Origin: Sporolactobacillus shoreicorticis
GTDB lineage: Bacteria; Bacillota; Bacilli; Bacillales; Sporolactobacillaceae
Assembly (NCBI RefSeq): GCF_024125445.1
Contig: NZ_JAMXWM010000009.1
Coordinates: forward strand, 1 to 64,000
Length of the DNA stretch: 64,000 bases
Direction: 5' to 3'
Shown here: piece by piece, positions 26,476 through 36,653 of the stretch
How positions within the stretch are numbered: position 1 is the stretch's first letter
Layout of the letters: each line of letters starts with the position of its first letter
The notes under the pieces: generated by a model
Seen by the model: only the letters and a program-made list of their open reading frames with translations
Told to the model about the DNA's origin: nothing
Database searches by the model: none
Position numbers and translations under genes: made by a program

Positions 26476-27368
26476 GATTCATCCTCCTCGGCGAATTTTT
26501 GAAGCAGTAATTCCGCCAAAACGTTGGCGATAATTCTGCCGGCTGTTTTCGGCGCGACCATGCCGGGCAATCCTGGTGTAATCATCGCTTTAATGCCTCT
26601 TTTTTTCGCATAGCGAAAGTCTGTTCCTCCGGGAAGCGAAGCAATGTCAATAATAAAGCTGCTCGCCGGCATTTTTGACAGCACTTTGCTCGTCAGTACC
26701 AGAGCAGGTATCGTATTAATGCATATTTCATTGTCTTCCACTTCTTTTTCCAATTCCTTTAGATAAAAGGCTTTGACACCCATTTCTACAGCACGGGCAA
26801 TTTGTTCAGGATTTCGCGATCCGACTTTTACATTTGCGCCAAGCGCATGAAACACGCGGGCGATACTCATTCCTGTCCGCCCGAGCCCGAGCACAATCAC
26901 ATTTGCTTGATGAATGGTAATATCCGTGTTCTGAATAACCATCATTAATGTTCCTTCAACGGTTGGTATTGAGTTGTATATCGCCACATCGTCTCTGGCG
27001 AACAGTTTTACAACTTCACGTTGCGTATCTTCAGAAATTGTATTGAGATATGGTGTCGAAATACCTGAATAAACGGTGCAATGTTCAGGTGTTTCAGCAA
27101 GCCATTCTTTGGAAAGTTTCACCGTTTTATTTGAGAACGTGGTCTCTACGTTGCCTTCATGATCTGTTCCGCTTACCGGTAAAATAATGCTGTCTACTTC
27201 TTTAGCATTAATCTCATCCATATTAAGCTTGGATGCTCCGTTAAAATTTCGATCCAGCTGATCAAAACCGACAAGCGACAGATGAGCATCGAGCGAAGTC
27301 AATCTATTGATGACTTCAATCTGCCGGGCGTCCCCTCCCATGATCACGATATGTCTGTTTGTCAGCAT
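26472..27368 (-). CDS. dpaA: Dipicolinate synthase subunit A
   Basis: SpoVFA oxidises dihydrodipicolinate to dipicolinate together with DpaB. The product of about 298 residues (297 in B. subtilis) opens with an NAD-binding-like RHIVIMGGDARQIEV and has a second Rossmann motif VIVLGLGRTGMSIARVF at about 155-171, with SRNPEQIARAVEMG as the cofactor-specificity segment. The start is ATG 27368, seven bases after GGAGGG; the ATG two codons earlier is too close. Preceded by a sigma-K-like promoter. In B. subtilis ymxH lies between mlpA and this gene; here it is absent. Confidence 0.96.
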   Translation of the reverse strand: MLTNRHIVIMGGDARQIEVINRLTSLDAHLSLVGFDQLDRNFNGASKLNMDEINAKEVDSIILPVSGTDHEGNVETTFSNKTVKLSKEWLAETPEHCTVYSGISTPYLNTISEDTQREVVKLFARDDVAIYNSIPTVEGTLMMVIQNTDITIHQANVIVLGLGRTGMSIARVFHALGANVKVGSRNPEQIARAVEMGVKAFYLKELEKEVEDNEICINTIPALVLTSKVLSKMPASSFIIDIASLPGGTDFRYAKKRGIKAMITPGLPGMVAPKTAGRIIANVLAELLLQKFAEEDES

Positions 27369-27435
27369 CGACATTCCCTCCGCTCGGCTATTTCCCTCCG
27401 TTTTTCGTGCATAGCCGTTTTTTCTTCCAACACTT

Positions 27436-27462
27436 TATGGTATGACAAAGACACAGTAGTGT
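27436..27462 (-). promoter_or_regulatory. Sigma-K-like promoter of dpaAB
   Basis: The minus strand reads CATACCATA, a full match to the sigma-K -10 (CATA-N3-TA). An AC (-35 core) lies 16 bases upstream within CACAC, about 70 bases before dpaA. Expression of this operon by sigma-K in the mother cell is established in B. subtilis. Confidence 0.65.
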
Positions 27463-27479
27463 GAAATTCTTGGGCGCGC

Positions 27480-27512
27480 GAAAAGGGCTCGAAATCGTTT
27501 GATTTCGAGCCT
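27480..27512 (-). terminator. Terminator after mlpA
   Basis: A perfect 11-bp stem (GGCTCGAAATC with its complement) and four-base loop, followed by four T residues on the minus strand. Confidence 0.75.
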
Positions 27513-27602
27513 GAAAAAGTCTTGTGCGATTGGCCTATTCTGTCATTGATCGAGTTGTTGTTTATTAGAGTAAATAGATAGCAAGCCGGATGGTTCAAGT
27601 CT

Positions 27603-28838
27603 TTAAAGTGCCATCGGCAAATCACCAGTCGGGCTGACCACGGAACAGGAATACGGTTTTTCAAACACTTCCTGCGCCACATGATGCACATCACTTAACG
27701 TAACCGCATCGATCAAAGCAATGGTTTCATCAATGGATCGATCTTTACCGAGAATAAGTTCATTTTTTGCATTTCTACCCATCCTGCCGTTTGTACTTTC
27801 CAATCCGAAAATCAGACTGCCTTTAATTTGTGCCTTGCTGCTCTCAAGTTCCTTTTCCGAAATACCATGATCCGCCAAACGATGAATGGATTCAAGGATT
27901 GTTTTTCCCAAGTCTTCAATTTGATTTGCTCCTGTTCCTCCGTATATAGTGAGCAAACCGCTGTCTTTGAACGCAGTATGGAATGAAAAAACAGAATAAG
28001 CAAGTCCGCGTTCTTCGCGCACTTCTTGAAAAAGTCTGCTGCTCATGCCGCCTCCGAGTGCGTTGTTCATCACCATCAGCGGCGCCATCGAACGGTCACG
28101 GCTGCTGTATCCTGAGAATCCGAGACAGATATGTGCCTGCTCCGTTTCCTTTCTGCGTGCAATTTTACCGGGATTGAATGACGGTGCCGGTTGACGTTCA
28201 TCCGCATCAGGTATTTCATATAAGGAAAAGACGGCTTCGATTTCATCGAGAAATGCTACAGGTACATTGCCTGCCACTGAAATAACAATATTGTCAGGCG
28301 TGTAATGCATACGCATATGCGCTCTTAAATCAGCCGGGCCGAAGTCAGCTAACGTTTCTTTTGTACCGAGAATCGGATAACCGAGCGGATGATGGGCAAA
28401 ACTCGTCGCGCTGAGCAAATCGTGAACCAAGTCATCCGGCGTGTCTTCATACATTTTGATTTCTTCGCCGATCACTTGTTTCTCCTTTTCCATATCATCT
28501 TTATCAAAACGAGAATGAAAGAACATGTCCGCAAGTACACGCATCGCGTAACCTGCGTCTTTGTCCATCACTTTCGCGTAGTAGCATGTGCTTTCTTTCG
28601 AAGTGAACGCATTTACCTGACCGCCGATCCTGTCAAAAGCCTCGGCAATTTCACGTGAATTTCGCGTCTGGGTCCCTTTAAACAACATATGTTCAATAAA
28701 ATGCGAGATACCATTGTTCGATTCATTTTCATATCTGGATCCTGTTCCGACCCATATGCCAATGCTTACCGAACGCACGGCAGGAATACTCTCCAGCAAT
28801 AAACGCACACCGTTGGGCAATTTCTTTTTAATAACCAC
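27603..28838 (-). CDS. mlpA: M16-family zinc metalloprotease MlpA (YmxG)
   Basis: A peptidase of the mitochondrial processing peptidase/insulinase family. The inverted zinc motif HxxEH is present at H46-F-I-E49-H50 (HFIEHMLFKG), and the further Glu lies about 70-80 residues on. The product has 411 residues (409 in B. subtilis). In B. subtilis MlpA influences extracellular protease and developmental gene expression. The start is GTG 28838, eight bases after GGGGG; the frame is open nine codons further upstream. It lies between pnp and dpaA, but ylxY and ymxH are missing. Confidence 0.92.
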   Translation of the reverse strand: MVIKKKLPNGVRLLLESIPAVRSVSIGIWVGTGSRYENESNNGISHFIEHMLFKGTQTRNSREIAEAFDRIGGQVNAFTSKESTCYYAKVMDKDAGYAMRVLADMFFHSRFDKDDMEKEKQVIGEEIKMYEDTPDDLVHDLLSATSFAHHPLGYPILGTKETLADFGPADLRAHMRMHYTPDNIVISVAGNVPVAFLDEIEAVFSLYEIPDADERQPAPSFNPGKIARRKETEQAHICLGFSGYSSRDRSMAPLMVMNNALGGGMSSRLFQEVREERGLAYSVFSFHTAFKDSGLLTIYGGTGANQIEDLGKTILESIHRLADHGISEKELESSKAQIKGSLIFGLESTNGRMGRNAKNELILGKDRSIDETIALIDAVTLSDVHHVAQEVFEKPYSCSVVSPTGDLPMAL

Positions 28839-28890
28839 TAACTGATCCCCCTGTAACCTTATCAATCCGCTAATCTATTATTTTATACCT

Positions 28891-28919
28891 ACTATATCAC
28901 GATGAAAATAAGCAGACAA
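28891..28919 (-). promoter_or_regulatory. Sigma-A promoter of mlpA
   Basis: TTGTCT, 17 bases, TATAGT on the minus strand, about 55 bases before the GTG start. A second AT-rich -10-like TATAAA follows closely. Confidence 0.6.
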
Positions 28920-29039
28920 ATAGATTCGACCTTTTCCAACATTAGGTGTTTATTTCCAAACACATCCGTTTATAAACAAAATTATATGGTTGAAAATCTG
29001 AAAAATACATCAAAGAGGGGATCTGCCGATTTCCGGCAA

Positions 29040-29062
29040 TAAAAAAGGCAGGAAATCCTGCT
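29040..29062 (-). terminator. Terminator after pnp
   Basis: A short GCAGG/CCTGC stem with a four-base loop and six T residues on the minus strand, directly after the pnp stop. Confidence 0.65.
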
Positions 29063-29079
29063 ATGCCTCAAAATATAAA

Positions 29080-31224
29080 TTACGAATGTGCACTGTTTTT
29101 TAGCGGCTCTGCATTGTCTTCATGTTGTTCAAGCAATGCTTTGCGTGAGAGCTTGACACGACCTTGCCTGTCGACATCAATGACCTTCACACGAACTTCA
29201 TCTCCGATTTTAACAACATCCTCAACGCAACACACGTGATTTGTATCGAGTTCGGATATATGGATGAGCCCGTCCGTATGACCAAATAACGAAACAAAAG
29301 CACCGAATTTTTCAATTCTTTTCACCTTGCCAACAAAGATATCACCCACATGCGCGATACGCACCAGGTCTTCAATGATCTCTTTTGCCTTTTCTCCATT
29401 TTTCTCGCTTATTGAAAAAATCATAATTGATCCGTTTTGTTCAATATCAATTTTAACGCCGGTCTGATCAATAATCTTATGAATCATTTTTCCGCTTGGC
29501 CCAATGACATCTCTTATTTTGTCAGGGTTAATCGTCATCTTGATCAATTTTGGAGCAAAAGCAGCCAAGTGCTTGCGCGGAGCAGCTATGGTCTCCAAAA
29601 TGGTCTCCATGATTTTCATACGTCCCTCTCTTGCTTGATTTAATGCTTTACTCAAAATATCACGTGTGACACCGGAAATTTTAATGTCCATTTGCAAAGC
29701 AGTGACACCTTTTGCTGTTCCCGCACATTTAAAATCCATATCGCCAAGTGAGTCTTCCATACCTTGTATGTCTGTCAAAATGACTACATCATCATCATGC
29801 TTTACGAGTCCCATGGCGATCCCTGCAACCGGTGCTTTGATTGGAACGCCGGCATCCATTAGCGCCAAAGTACTTCCACAAATACTTGCCTGTGAGGACG
29901 ATCCGTTTGACTCAAGCACTTCAGAGACGCAGCGGATCATATAAGGAAAGTCCTGCTCGTCGGGAATGACTGGAGCAAGTGCCCGTTCACCAAGTGCTCC
30001 GTGACCAATCTCTCTTCGCCCAGGGGAACGCGATGCTTTGGCTTCGCCAGTACTGAAACCTGGAAAATTATAGTGATGCAGGAAGCGTTTCGTCTCGTCC
30101 GCTTCAAAATAATCCAAAGATTGTGCTTCGCCAAGCGGAGCAAGTGTGCATACACTTAAAGCCTGCGTCTGTCCACGCGTAAATAATCCGGATCCATGTG
30201 CACGTGGAAGCAGTCCGACACGTGCCGACAGCGGCCTGATCTCGTTGATCGCGCGCCCATCCGGCCGAAGATGCTCCACAACAATCATTCGTCGAACTGC
30301 TTCTTTGAGAACCGTATGTAAAACGTCGTCAACAAGTTCTAAATCAACCGGAGTTTCGGTATCCTTATTTTCTGCTTCGAAAATAGAAAACACGGATGAA
30401 TTGACGGCTTGAATAGCAGCATCTCGCGCTTGTTTTTCTTCTGTGCGCATCGCCTGATTTAGTCGATCACCCACCATGAATCGAATCCGCTGCTCCAAAT
30501 CATTCTCTGCTTTAAACAGCTGTACATCCATCTTTTCTTTCCCGATTTCAGCAACAATTTGTTCTTCAAATGCAATGATTTGTTTTATTTGTTCATGCGC
30601 AAACAAAATAGCGTCGAGCATCGTTTCCTCAGGGATCTGATCTGCTCCTGCTTCCACCATATTAATGGCATCTTTCGTTCCAGCTACAGTCAAATGCAGA
30701 TCGCTTGTCTTTTCTTGTTCAACTGTTGGATTAACCACAAACTCACCGTTCACTCTGCCAATAATGACACCGGCAATGGGCCCGTTGAAAGGTACGTTTG
30801 AGAGTGAAAGTGCCAGAGACGAACCAAGCATTGCAGCCATCTGCGCATTGCAGTTCAAATCTAAACTAAGCACCATGTTTCCAATCAATACTTCATTCCT
30901 GAACCCATCAGGAAACAACGGACGGATCGGACGGTCAATCATCCGTGCAGAAAGTGTTGCTTTGTCACTTGGGCGGCCTTCTCTTTTTATAAATCCACCT
31001 GGTATCTTTCCCACAGCGTATGCGCGTTCATCATAATTGACCGTTAGCGGAAAAAACGATCCCTCTTTCGGTTCTTTCGATGCTGTAACCGTGGATAGAA
31101 TGACTGTATCACCGTAATAAACTAGAGCCGCACCATTTGCCTGCTTTGCAACTTCGCCAATCTCAACGCGAAGCGGTCGACCGGCCCAGTCAAACGTATA
31201 TACTTTTTTATCTGCCTGCATCAT
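29080..31224 (-). CDS. pnp: Polyribonucleotide nucleotidyltransferase (PNPase)
   Basis: The main phosphorolytic 3'-5' exoribonuclease. The 714-residue product has two RNase PH domains: the first starts at [20 protein letters not shown], and the second has [22 protein letters not shown] helical linker lies between them, and a KH domain ([18 protein letters not shown]) and an S1 domain ([18 protein letters not shown]) close the C-terminus. It follows rpsO across a strong terminator, as in most bacteria. Confidence 0.98.
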   Translation of the reverse strand: MMQADKKVYTFDWAGRPLRVEIGEVAKQANGAALVYYGDTVILSTVTASKEPKEGSFFPLTVNYDERAYAVGKIPGGFIKREGRPSDKATLSARMIDRPIRPLFPDGFRNEVLIGNMVLSLDLNCNAQMAAMLGSSLALSLSNVPFNGPIAGVIIGRVNGEFVVNPTVEQEKTSDLHLTVAGTKDAINMVEAGADQIPEETMLDAILFAHEQIKQIIAFEEQIVAEIGKEKMDVQLFKAENDLEQRIRFMVGDRLNQAMRTEEKQARDAAIQAVNSSVFSIFEAENKDTETPVDLELVDDVLHTVLKEAVRRMIVVEHLRPDGRAINEIRPLSARVGLLPRAHGSGLFTRGQTQALSVCTLAPLGEAQSLDYFEADETKRFLHHYNFPGFSTGEAKASRSPGRREIGHGALGERALAPVIPDEQDFPYMIRCVSEVLESNGSSSQASICGSTLALMDAGVPIKAPVAGIAMGLVKHDDDVVILTDIQGMEDSLGDMDFKCAGTAKGVTALQMDIKISGVTRDILSKALNQAREGRMKIMETILETIAAPRKHLAAFAPKLIKMTINPDKIRDVIGPSGKMIHKIIDQTGVKIDIEQNGSIMIFSISEKNGEKAKEIIEDLVRIAHVGDIFVGKVKRIEKFGAFVSLFGHTDGLIHISELDTNHVCCVEDVVKIGDEVRVKVIDVDRQGRVKLSRKALLEQHEDNAEPLKNSAHS

Positions 31225-31302
31225 CTTAACACCTCTTTTCCCATCTCTATAATGTAAATTCAGAGTCGTTCAATCTTATCATTCATACAATTTCTCTTAT
31301 AT

Positions 31303-31331
31303 AAAAAAGCGGGAATGCTCCCGCTTTTTTG
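31303..31331 (-). terminator. Strong terminator after rpsO
   Basis: An AAAAAAGCGGGA/TCCCGCTTTTTT stem with a five-base loop, ending in six T residues on either strand. Confidence 0.85.
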
Positions 31332-31337
31332 ACTTTC

Positions 31338-31607
31338 TTATCGGCGCAGGCCCAATTTGGTAATGAGCTCGCGATATCTCTTGACGTCATTTTCACGAAG
31401 GTATGTGAGAAGGTTGCGGCGTTTGCCGACCATTTTCAGAAGTCCGCGGCGTGAATGGTGATCTTTCTTATGCTGCTTCAAGTGATCGTTTAACGCATTG
31501 ATTTGCTTCGTCAGTACAGCGATCTGCACTTCCGGTGAACCCGTATCGTTTTCATGAGTTGCGAACTCATGAATCAGGTCCGTCTTTTCTTCCTTTGATA
31601 ATGCCAC
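31338..31607 (-). CDS. rpsO: 30S ribosomal protein S15
   Basis: An 89-residue S15, the usual length, with [34 protein letters not shown] and the C-terminal [15 protein letters not shown]15 binds the central domain of 16S rRNA and also bridges to the 50S subunit. The ATG has AGGAGGTG upstream. It has its own promoter (31709) and leader, which may carry an S15 autoregulation site. Confidence 0.98.
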   Translation of the reverse strand: MALSKEEKTDLIHEFATHENDTGSPEVQIAVLTKQINALNDHLKQHKKDHHSRRGLLKMVGKRRNLLTYLRENDVKRYRELITKLGLRR

Positions 31608-31700
31608 TTGTGTTCACCTCCTAAACTCAAAATCCCCGCAAGCTTCGCTGTCGCCGGTGGAGCAAGCAGCCAAGCATGGGTTCTTGTACGATTAAATCGT
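31608..31700 (-). promoter_or_regulatory. Structured rpsO leader, possible S15 feedback site
   Basis: About 95 bases between the promoter and rpsO contain a perfect hairpin (GTACGATTTAATCGTAC) and a GC-rich fold with GGCTGCTTGC and CACCGGCGAC before the Shine-Dalgarno. S15 leaders with this role are known in Firmicutes, but I cannot match the motif with certainty. Confidence 0.4.
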
Positions 31701-31708
31701 ACTAAGTA

Positions 31709-31737
31709 ATAATACATGTTTACAGAATACATTTCAA
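31709..31737 (-). promoter_or_regulatory. Sigma-A promoter of rpsO
   Basis: TTGAAA, 17 bases, TATTAT on the minus strand, 100 bases before rpsO. Confidence 0.7.
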
Positions 31738-31763
31738 GCTTAACTTAAAATAAATAAAAGATA

Positions 31764-32708
31764 TCATTCCGAAAGAAAATAGTTTCGCGTATCTTCTTTA
31801 TCTTTTTCCATTTGCTTGATCAGAGCTTTCGCACTGTCAAATTTTAATTCAGATCTTAATCGTTTGCACCAGCTGATCCCGACCCTTTTATCGTAAAGGT
31901 CGCCTTTAAAATCGAGCACATAGACTTCGACAGTCTTGACTGCTTCTTCTTTTTTATAGAAAGTAGGCCTGATTCCGACGCTGCAAACGCCATCCAAAGG
32001 ATCACCATCTACGATCAGTCGTACTGCATAAATTCCATTTGGCGGCAGAAGAAAAGCTTCATCCTCATCAACGTTCGCAGTCGGAAATCCTAAAGTGCGG
32101 CCTCGCTGATCGCCATGAACCACCATACCGGTCGTTCGATACGGACGGCCAAGCAATTTTGCAGCTTCTTCCAGATTTCCCTGCTCAATTAAAGAACGAA
32201 TGTATGAGGTACTGATTTTAGCGCCAAACAGTTCAACTTTAGGAACCACGGAATAGCTGAACATGCTTCTCGAAAATTCACCGATATTATTCATGTTTCC
32301 CACAGCTTTTCGTCCGAACGTAAAATCATATCCCGCAACAACATGCTTGGCATGTAATCGAATCAGATACTCATCAACGAAATTCTGGGGTGACAATTGA
32401 CTAAGAATGCGATCAAATTTAACGAAATAAAGAGTGTGTACACCTAATTTCTCGATAATTTCAGCTTTCAACCCATTTGGGGTCAATTCAGTTTCCCGTT
32501 TTGAGTCGGGACTCAGGACAACGGACGGATGCGGATAGAACGTCATAACCGCTGCTTTGATCCCTTTTTCCTCAGCAATCTTGACAGCCGTTCTGATAAC
32601 CTTTTGATGGCCGAGATGCACGCCGTCAAAATACCCTAACGCGATTACTTGCTCTTGATTGTCCATTTTTTCAATAAACGGCCGACCGTCTAAAAAAACG
32701 CGCTCCAT
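31764..32708 (-). CDS. ribF: Bifunctional riboflavin kinase/FAD synthetase
   Basis: RibF (RibC in B. subtilis) phosphorylates riboflavin to FMN and adenylates it to FAD. About 314 residues: the N-terminal FAD synthetase part has ALGYFDGVHLGHQKVI (about 23-38) and SSYIRSL-like STSYIRSLIEQG, and the C-terminal flavokinase part has GRPYRTTGMVVHGDQRGRTLGFPTANV. The start is ATG 32708, eight bases after AGGTG; the GTG three codons upstream overlaps that site. It ends the nusA operon region, after truB. Confidence 0.96.
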   Translation of the reverse strand: MERVFLDGRPFIEKMDNQEQVIALGYFDGVHLGHQKVIRTAVKIAEEKGIKAAVMTFYPHPSVVLSPDSKRETELTPNGLKAEIIEKLGVHTLYFVKFDRILSQLSPQNFVDEYLIRLHAKHVVAGYDFTFGRKAVGNMNNIGEFSRSMFSYSVVPKVELFGAKISTSYIRSLIEQGNLEEAAKLLGRPYRTTGMVVHGDQRGRTLGFPTANVDEDEAFLLPPNGIYAVRLIVDGDPLDGVCSVGIRPTFYKKEEAVKTVEVYVLDFKGDLYDKRVGISWCKRLRSELKFDSAKALIKQMEKDKEDTRNYFLSE

Positions 32709-32756
32709 AGTAAGCACACCTTCAATTCTTGTAAACTCATACTTTGATCGGTAAAT

Positions 32757-33674
32757 TTACACCATCGCATCATTTGCAAGTACTTTATCGGGTTTAATCA
32801 TCCCCGGTTTTTTCGGATGCAAGCGATAGATTGCCAGACATTCATTCTGTTCATTGAAAACAGCATGTGGACCTACTCCAAAATCAGCAGGGGCCTCTAG
32901 GACAGCACCATGAGCAATCTTTGCAGAGAGCTCTTTGCCGACAACCCATCGATCCATTAAGCTCAGGCCATGCTCCAACGGTCTCAACGCTTGAGTAAAT
33001 TGATTTGATTCAATCAACTGTTCAATTTCTTCGAAATTGAAACAATCGGAAACTGAAAAGGGCCCTGCCTGTATACGCGTCATCTGATGCAGATGCGCAG
33101 GATAGCCCAGTTTCTCACCAACAGCAACAGCCAAGGTTCTAATATAGGTTCCTTTGCTGCTCATCACGATAAATGGAAGATCCGTTGAAAACGAAGCTTC
33201 CTCGCTGTCAAGTTCAAACTGATAAATGGTCGCTTTACGGACAGGTGGAGTTACGTCAATACCCGCACGTGCATATTCATACAATTTTTTGCCGTTTACC
33301 TTTACCGCACTGTACATTGGTGCAGATTGCTCAATCTCGCCAACAAAAGCGTGCATCACCTGTTCGATCTCAGTCCGATCAAAGCGTTTTTCTACCGCTC
33401 TGCGTGCAATAACATCGCCGCTTGCATCTTCCGTTGTGGTCGAAGAACCTAGTCGGATAACCCCGCGATACACTTTACTGAAATCTAATAAATATTGGGC
33501 GATTTTTGTTGCCTTGCCAAGACATAGAACCAAAACACCGTCCACCGCAGGATCAAGGGTCCCTGTATGACCTATTTTTCGAAATCCCAACATTTTCCTC
33601 AACCGAAAGACACAATCGTGAGAAGTCATGCCCCGTGGTTTAAAGAGAGGTAATAAACCATTATACTCGGGCAT
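32757..33674 (-). CDS. truB: tRNA pseudouridine-55 synthase
   Basis: TruB makes pseudouridine 55 in the T-loop of all elongator tRNAs. About 305 residues, with FKPRGMTSHDCVFRLRKML, the catalytic Asp in GHTGTLDPAVDGVLVLCLGKATK, and a C-terminal PUA-like domain. Two adjacent ATG codons (33677, 33674) follow a GGAGG; the second has the better spacing (7 bases). A long hairpin without a T tract lies just before the ribosome binding site. It belongs to the rbfA-truB-ribF run. Confidence 0.95.
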   Translation of the reverse strand: MPEYNGLLPLFKPRGMTSHDCVFRLRKMLGFRKIGHTGTLDPAVDGVLVLCLGKATKIAQYLLDFSKVYRGVIRLGSSTTTEDASGDVIARRAVEKRFDRTEIEQVMHAFVGEIEQSAPMYSAVKVNGKKLYEYARAGIDVTPPVRKATIYQFELDSEEASFSTDLPFIVMSSKGTYIRTLAVAVGEKLGYPAHLHQMTRIQAGPFSVSDCFNFEEIEQLIESNQFTQALRPLEHGLSLMDRWVVGKELSAKIAHGAVLEAPADFGVGPHAVFNEQNECLAIYRLHPKKPGMIKPDKVLANDAMV

Positions 33675-33692
33675 CATTCATCCTCCCAAATC

Positions 33693-33736
33693 ACGTGCCC
33701 TTCAAACACATAGATCATTGTGATTGAAAGGCACGT
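33693..33736 (-). promoter_or_regulatory. Long hairpin between rbfA and truB
   Basis: An interrupted inverted repeat: ACGTGCC, TTCAA and CACA pair with TGTG, TTGAA and GGCACGT, with single mismatches between blocks and a loop of about eight bases. No T run follows on the minus strand, so it is not a typical terminator. It ends about ten bases before the truB Shine-Dalgarno, and could be an mRNA processing or translational control structure. Confidence 0.5.
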
Positions 33737-33750
33737 TATAGAAACATCTG

Positions 33751-34098
33751 TTACTCTCTTTGATGCAATTTATTAATCAGTTGATCAATGTGACTGCCAT
33801 ATTCTACAGACTCATCAACTTTAAAAGAAATTTCAGGCGTCTTTCGCAGACGAATTCGCTTCCCGATTTCTGTGCGGACAAAGCCCTTTGCTTTGTTCAA
33901 CCCATCAAGAGATGCTCTCTTTTTCTCATCATCACCGAATACGCTGATATAAACCGTCGCTTCTTGAAGGTCGCCTGTGACATCAACTCCAGTCACTGTC
34001 ACGAAACCAACACGCGGATCTTTAATCCTGTTACCAATGATATCGGTCATTTCTTTTTTCATCTGTTCAGCGACGCGATGAACCCTTAAATTGGCCAT
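33751..34098 (-). CDS. rbfA: 30S ribosome-binding factor A
   Basis: RbfA assists late 30S maturation and binds the neck region of 16S rRNA. The product of about 115 residues has the KH-like fold pattern: [51 protein letters not shown], then [20 protein letters not shown]. The start is ATG 34098 with GGAGG 8 bases upstream; the frame extends nine codons further without a site. It overlaps no neighbour and follows ylxP. Confidence 0.95.
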   Translation of the reverse strand: MANLRVHRVAEQMKKEMTDIIGNRIKDPRVGFVTVTGVDVTGDLQEATVYISVFGDDEKKRASLDGLNKAKGFVRTEIGKRIRLRKTPEISFKVDESVEYGSHIDQLINKLHQRE

Positions 34099-34115
34099 GG
34101 AGTCAGCCTCCTTTT

Positions 34116-34397
34116 TTAGAACCATTCGTAAAATGTATTCGTACGCTCTATTTCCGTTTTGAAATCAATTAATGAAAGCGCACGCGCCAGTTCTCGCTCA
34201 ACAGCTGTTTTAGCGGTTCCTACACAAGCAAAAGCAAGTTCTGTGCGCTGCCATGCATCCTGAAAATTCACTTCACTGGCTGAAAGATTATGTCCGTTCG
34301 TCGCTTTTCTTAAAATACTTTGAATGACCGAACGTTTTTCTTTCAATGAGTGCGCACTGAAAAGCATGCATTCACAGCGGACAACGCCGACAATCAC
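34116..34397 (-). CDS. ylxP: YlxP family protein (DUF503)
   Basis: A 93-residue DUF503 protein with the family start [29 protein letters not shown] and a middle with [24 protein letters not shown]. The function is not established; it is conserved between infB and rbfA in Firmicutes. The GTG start overlaps the infB stop by four bases (GTGA). Confidence 0.92.
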   Translation of the reverse strand: MIVGVVRCECMLFSAHSLKEKRSVIQSILRKATNGHNLSASEVNFQDAWQRTELAFACVGTAKTAVERELARALSLIDFKTEIERTNTFYEWF

Positions 34398-36649
34398 TTA
34401 GGCTTGACCTCTTCCATTACATAGGCCTCCATCGTATCGCCTTCCTTGATGTCATTGAAGTTTTCCAGTGTTACACCGCATTCAAAGCCGGCTTTAACTT
34501 CTTTGGCGTCATCTTTAAATCGTTTCAGTGTATCAACATGGCCTTCATAAATAACAACACCGTTGCGCACGAGGCGAATTCCTGCATCACGGGAAATCAA
34601 ACCGTCGGTAACGTAGCAGCCGGCAATCGTACCGATTTTGGAAACTTTGAATGTGGTGCGGACTTCCAGCTGTCCCACAACTTTTTCCTTAAATTCAGGA
34701 TCAAGCATTCCCTTCATAGCAGCTTCCATTTCATCAATCGCATCATAAATAACACGATACAAGCGAATGTCCACTTTCTCTTCTTCGGCAACTTTTTGCG
34801 CGTGATTATCAGGACGCACATTGAATCCAATGATAATTGCATTAGAAGCTGAAGCAAGGATAATATCTGATTCACTGATTCCGCCAGCACCGGCATGAAT
34901 AATATTCACTTTTACGCCGTCAACATCAATTTTCTTTAACGAGCCGGACAAGGCTTCCACGGATCCTTGTACATCTGCTTTGATAACGAGATTGATTTCC
35001 TTCATTTCGCCTTCCTTGATCTTTTCAAACAGATCGTCGAGGCTTACTTTGTTCGTCGTCTCTTTACGTTCTGTGATCAGCGCACGCTCTGCACGAATTT
35101 CTCCGATCTGACGTGCCTTCTTCTCATCATCGAAGACAACAAATTGATCACCGGCTTGCGGAACATTGTTTAATCCTGTAATTTCAACAGGAGTTGACGG
35201 TGTTGCTTTTTTCACGCGCCTGCCGACGTCATTGACCATCGCACGCACACGGCCATATGTGTTTCCGACAACAATTGGATCGCCGATGCGAAGCGAACCA
35301 TTCTGAACAAGCAAGGTCGCAACCGGACCCTTTCCCTTATCCAATTCAGCTTCAATGACAGCTCCTCGTGCAGATTTTTCAGGATTCGCCTTAAACTCTT
35401 CAACCTCTGCAACGAGCAGAATCATCTCGAGCAGATCGTCGATACCCGTACCTTTTTTAGCAGAAATCTTAACAAAAATGGTATCGCCACCCCAATCCTC
35501 AGGAATAAGTCCTTGATCCGAGAGTTCCTGCATGACGTGATCGGGATTGGCATTGGGCTTATCAATCTTATTAACCGCGACAATAATCGGCACTTTTGCT
35601 GCGCGTGCGTGATGAATCGCCTCTATAGTCTGCGGCATCACACCGTCATCCGCAGCAACAACCAATACCGTGATATCAGTGATTTCTGCTCCTCGTGCAC
35701 GCATCGTTGTAAATGCGGCATGACCGGGTGTGTCAAGAAAAGTAATTTTCTTGCCGTTATGCATGACCTGATAGGCACCGATATGCTGCGTAATTCCGCC
35801 TGCTTCACCCGCAGTTACTTTCGTGTGGCGGATCGAATCAAGCAGGGTTGTTTTGCCGTGATCGACGTGACCCATAATCGTTACAACAGGCGGACGGATA
35901 ATCGCTGTTTTTTCATCAATTTCAAGGCCGTCCTCTTCAAAGCTTGCCTCATCAACAACGATTTCTTCTTCAACAGCAACGCCGTAATCACTGGCAAGCA
36001 GCTCGATTGTATCCTTGTCCAAGTCCTGATTTTTCGTAGCCATGACACCCAGCGCCATCAATTTTTTTATAATATCCGTTGAAGGACGCCCCAGTTTCTC
36101 AGCGAATTGGCCGACTGTCAGAGTGCCGGACAGCATAATCTTTTCCGGCAGTTTGATTTCAAGCCGCTGGCGATTTGCCTGCTGAGAACCGCCCTTGCGC
36201 CTATTGTTGCGAAATCTGTTTCCGTTTCGGCGTCCGCCTCCATAGTTGTTATTGTTGCTGCCTCCACCAAAACGGTTGCGTTCATTATTATTACGGTTGC
36301 CGCCGGCAGACTTCTGACTGCCACTGGCTCCGTTCGTTCGGCCGTTCACCGGTCTTGAACCTCTATCCCTGTTTCTATACGTCGATTCTGTCTTGTTTGG
36401 TTTTCGTTCTTTAGTTTTTGTCTGATTCACTGGACCCTCTGCTTTGTTTTTATTTGGTTTCGCTGTCACCTTTTGAGCAGGTGATGCTGCGCCTCCGTTC
36501 ATTTTCCGATTCAGTTGATTCATTGCATTATCTGCAATAATGGACATATGGCTTTTAACATCAAAGCCCAATTCCTCTAACTTTGATATAATAACCTTAC
36601 TTGATACATGATGTTCTTTAGCATATTCATATACACGCATTTTACTCAT
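34394..36649 (-). CDS. infB: Translation initiation factor IF-2
   Basis: IF-2 (751 residues) places initiator tRNA on the 30S subunit and promotes subunit joining with GTP. The N-terminal IF2_N motif ([24 protein letters not shown]) is followed by a low-complexity Gly/Asn/Arg-rich linker (about 60-160). The G domain begins around 255-262 ([12 protein letters not shown]), and domains II to IV follow. It sits in the conserved ylxR-ylxQ-infB-ylxP-rbfA operon. The ATG at 36649 has GGGGGTG upstream. Confidence 0.98.
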   Translation of the reverse strand: MSKMRVYEYAKEHHVSSKVIISKLEELGFDVKSHMSIIADNAMNQLNRKMNGGAASPAQKVTAKPNKNKAEGPVNQTKTKERKPNKTESTYRNRDRGSRPVNGRTNGASGSQKSAGGNRNNNERNRFGGGSNNNNYGGGRRNGNRFRNNRRKGGSQQANRQRLEIKLPEKIMLSGTLTVGQFAEKLGRPSTDIIKKLMALGVMATKNQDLDKDTIELLASDYGVAVEEEIVVDEASFEEDGLEIDEKTAIIRPPVVTIMGHVDHGKTTLLDSIRHTKVTAGEAGGITQHIGAYQVMHNGKKITFLDTPGHAAFTTMRARGAEITDITVLVVAADDGVMPQTIEAIHHARAAKVPIIVAVNKIDKPNANPDHVMQELSDQGLIPEDWGGDTIFVKISAKKGTGIDDLLEMILLVAEVEEFKANPEKSARGAVIEAELDKGKGPVATLLVQNGSLRIGDPIVVGNTYGRVRAMVNDVGRRVKKATPSTPVEITGLNNVPQAGDQFVVFDDEKKARQIGEIRAERALITERKETTNKVSLDDLFEKIKEGEMKEINLVIKADVQGSVEALSGSLKKIDVDGVKVNIIHAGAGGISESDIILASASNAIIIGFNVRPDNHAQKVAEEEKVDIRLYRVIYDAIDEMEAAMKGMLDPEFKEKVVGQLEVRTTFKVSKIGTIAGCYVTDGLISRDAGIRLVRNGVVIYEGHVDTLKRFKDDAKEVKAGFECGVTLENFNDIKEGDTMEAYVMEEVKPK

Positions 36650-36653
36650 ATAT

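Noticed and set aside
33693-33736. A Rho-independent terminator before truB
   Set aside because: The stem is long but no T run follows on the transcribed strand.
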